Below, piece after piece: positions 63,604 to 64,000 of a stretch of DNA of 64,000 nt. The stretch covers positions 11,153,966-11,217,965 of the forward strand of contig RSEF01000004.1 in NCBI GenBank assembly GCA_003993805.1, read 5' to 3'. Within the stretch, counting starts at the first letter, position 1; every line of letters starts with the position of its first letter. Source of the DNA: Himantopus leucocephalus (taxonomy: Eukaryota; Chordata; Aves; Charadriiformes; Recurvirostridae). The notes beneath the pieces were generated by a model. That model did not search any database. It saw nothing but the letters and a program-made list of their open reading frames with translations, and was not told the origin of the DNA. A program made the translations under genes and the position numbers.

Positions 63604-64000
63604 GTAAGCTGGGGAGCTGGTGGGTGCCGGCGGGGGTTTCCTGCCTCCCCTGCTTGCCCAGCCCCGTCCCCATGGGATGGTCCAGCGGGTGACAGGGAGG
63701 ATGTGCTGAGGTCCATGGTGTGTCCGTTGCAGGGCTGGGATTTGGGAGACAGCCAAGGCAAAGCCTCCTGCCCTCCCTACCTCGCTACATTGCCTGCTGG
63801 TGGCAGCAGGCAGGGCGGCAGGGGCATCACTCCAGCCCCCGGGACAAAGCGGGGCTCCTTAGATGAGCATCATGAGCGAGCCAGTAGAGCCGAGAGCCTT
63901 CACAGCCCCAGTGCCCCATCTCAGCCCCACCTGAGACAAGACCCGGCGTGCGCTGGGATGCACGGCCGGCAGGGAAGGCGCTCCAGGCAGCGGCTGGGGG
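63604..64000 (+). other. NHE-like intron 11 (partial)
   Basis: Sequence after the GTAAGC donor, GC-rich and without a supported exon; the gene continues to the right. Confidence 0.6.

Overview
This 64 kb window is vertebrate nuclear DNA, almost certainly from a bird. Its genes are split by GT-AG introns. It contains two fragments of CR1 LINE 3' ends, one closing with the ATTCTATGATTCT-type terminus typical of avian CR1. Gene density is low and introns are AT-rich. Nothing bacterial or viral was recognised, and most long open frames are chance frames in introns or in a CpG island. There are two 100-N scaffold gaps (5073-5172, 35052-35151) and nine single Ns. Six of the single Ns sit between near-identical direct repeats, which looks like unmerged contig ends rather than biology.

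Three genes lie in a row, all on the + strand. (1) 1-~19 kb: the 3' part of SH3BGRL. Exon 1 (residues 1-15) lies upstream of the window. Exons 2-4 (7357-7542, 10784-10864, 15053-15085) encode residues 16-114 and are followed by a long 3'UTR with poly(A) signals at 16038, 17885 and 19018. (2) ~20.4-26.5 kb: a CpG-island promoter with an RFX X-box palindrome and an inverted CCAAT box, a predicted leader exon (23176-23278), and a single coding exon (25388-26311). The 307-residue product is a TASL-family innate-immune adaptor. It keeps the SLC15A4-binding-type N-terminus (MLAEG) and a C-terminal pLxIS-type motif (DLQIS). Its position beside SH3BGRL suggests the TASL2-type paralogue rather than TASL itself. 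(3) 37.2 kb to beyond the right edge: eleven coding exons of a plasma-membrane Na+/H+ exchanger (SLC9A/NHE). It runs from the start codon at 37208 to residue 678, with the C-terminal tail still incomplete. Its transport core reads most like NHE2, while its juxtamembrane/CHP-binding part reads most like NHE1. Human DNA around SH3BGRL has no such gene as far as I recall.

Between genes, ~26.5-37 kb shows no recognisable coding sequence. The genes are not an operon and have unrelated cell biology: a small thioredoxin-fold adaptor, an endolysosomal TLR7/8/9-IRF5 adaptor, and a pH/volume-regulating antiporter. The main points of interest are the TASL-like gene with its tiny uORFs, and the NHE paralogue.
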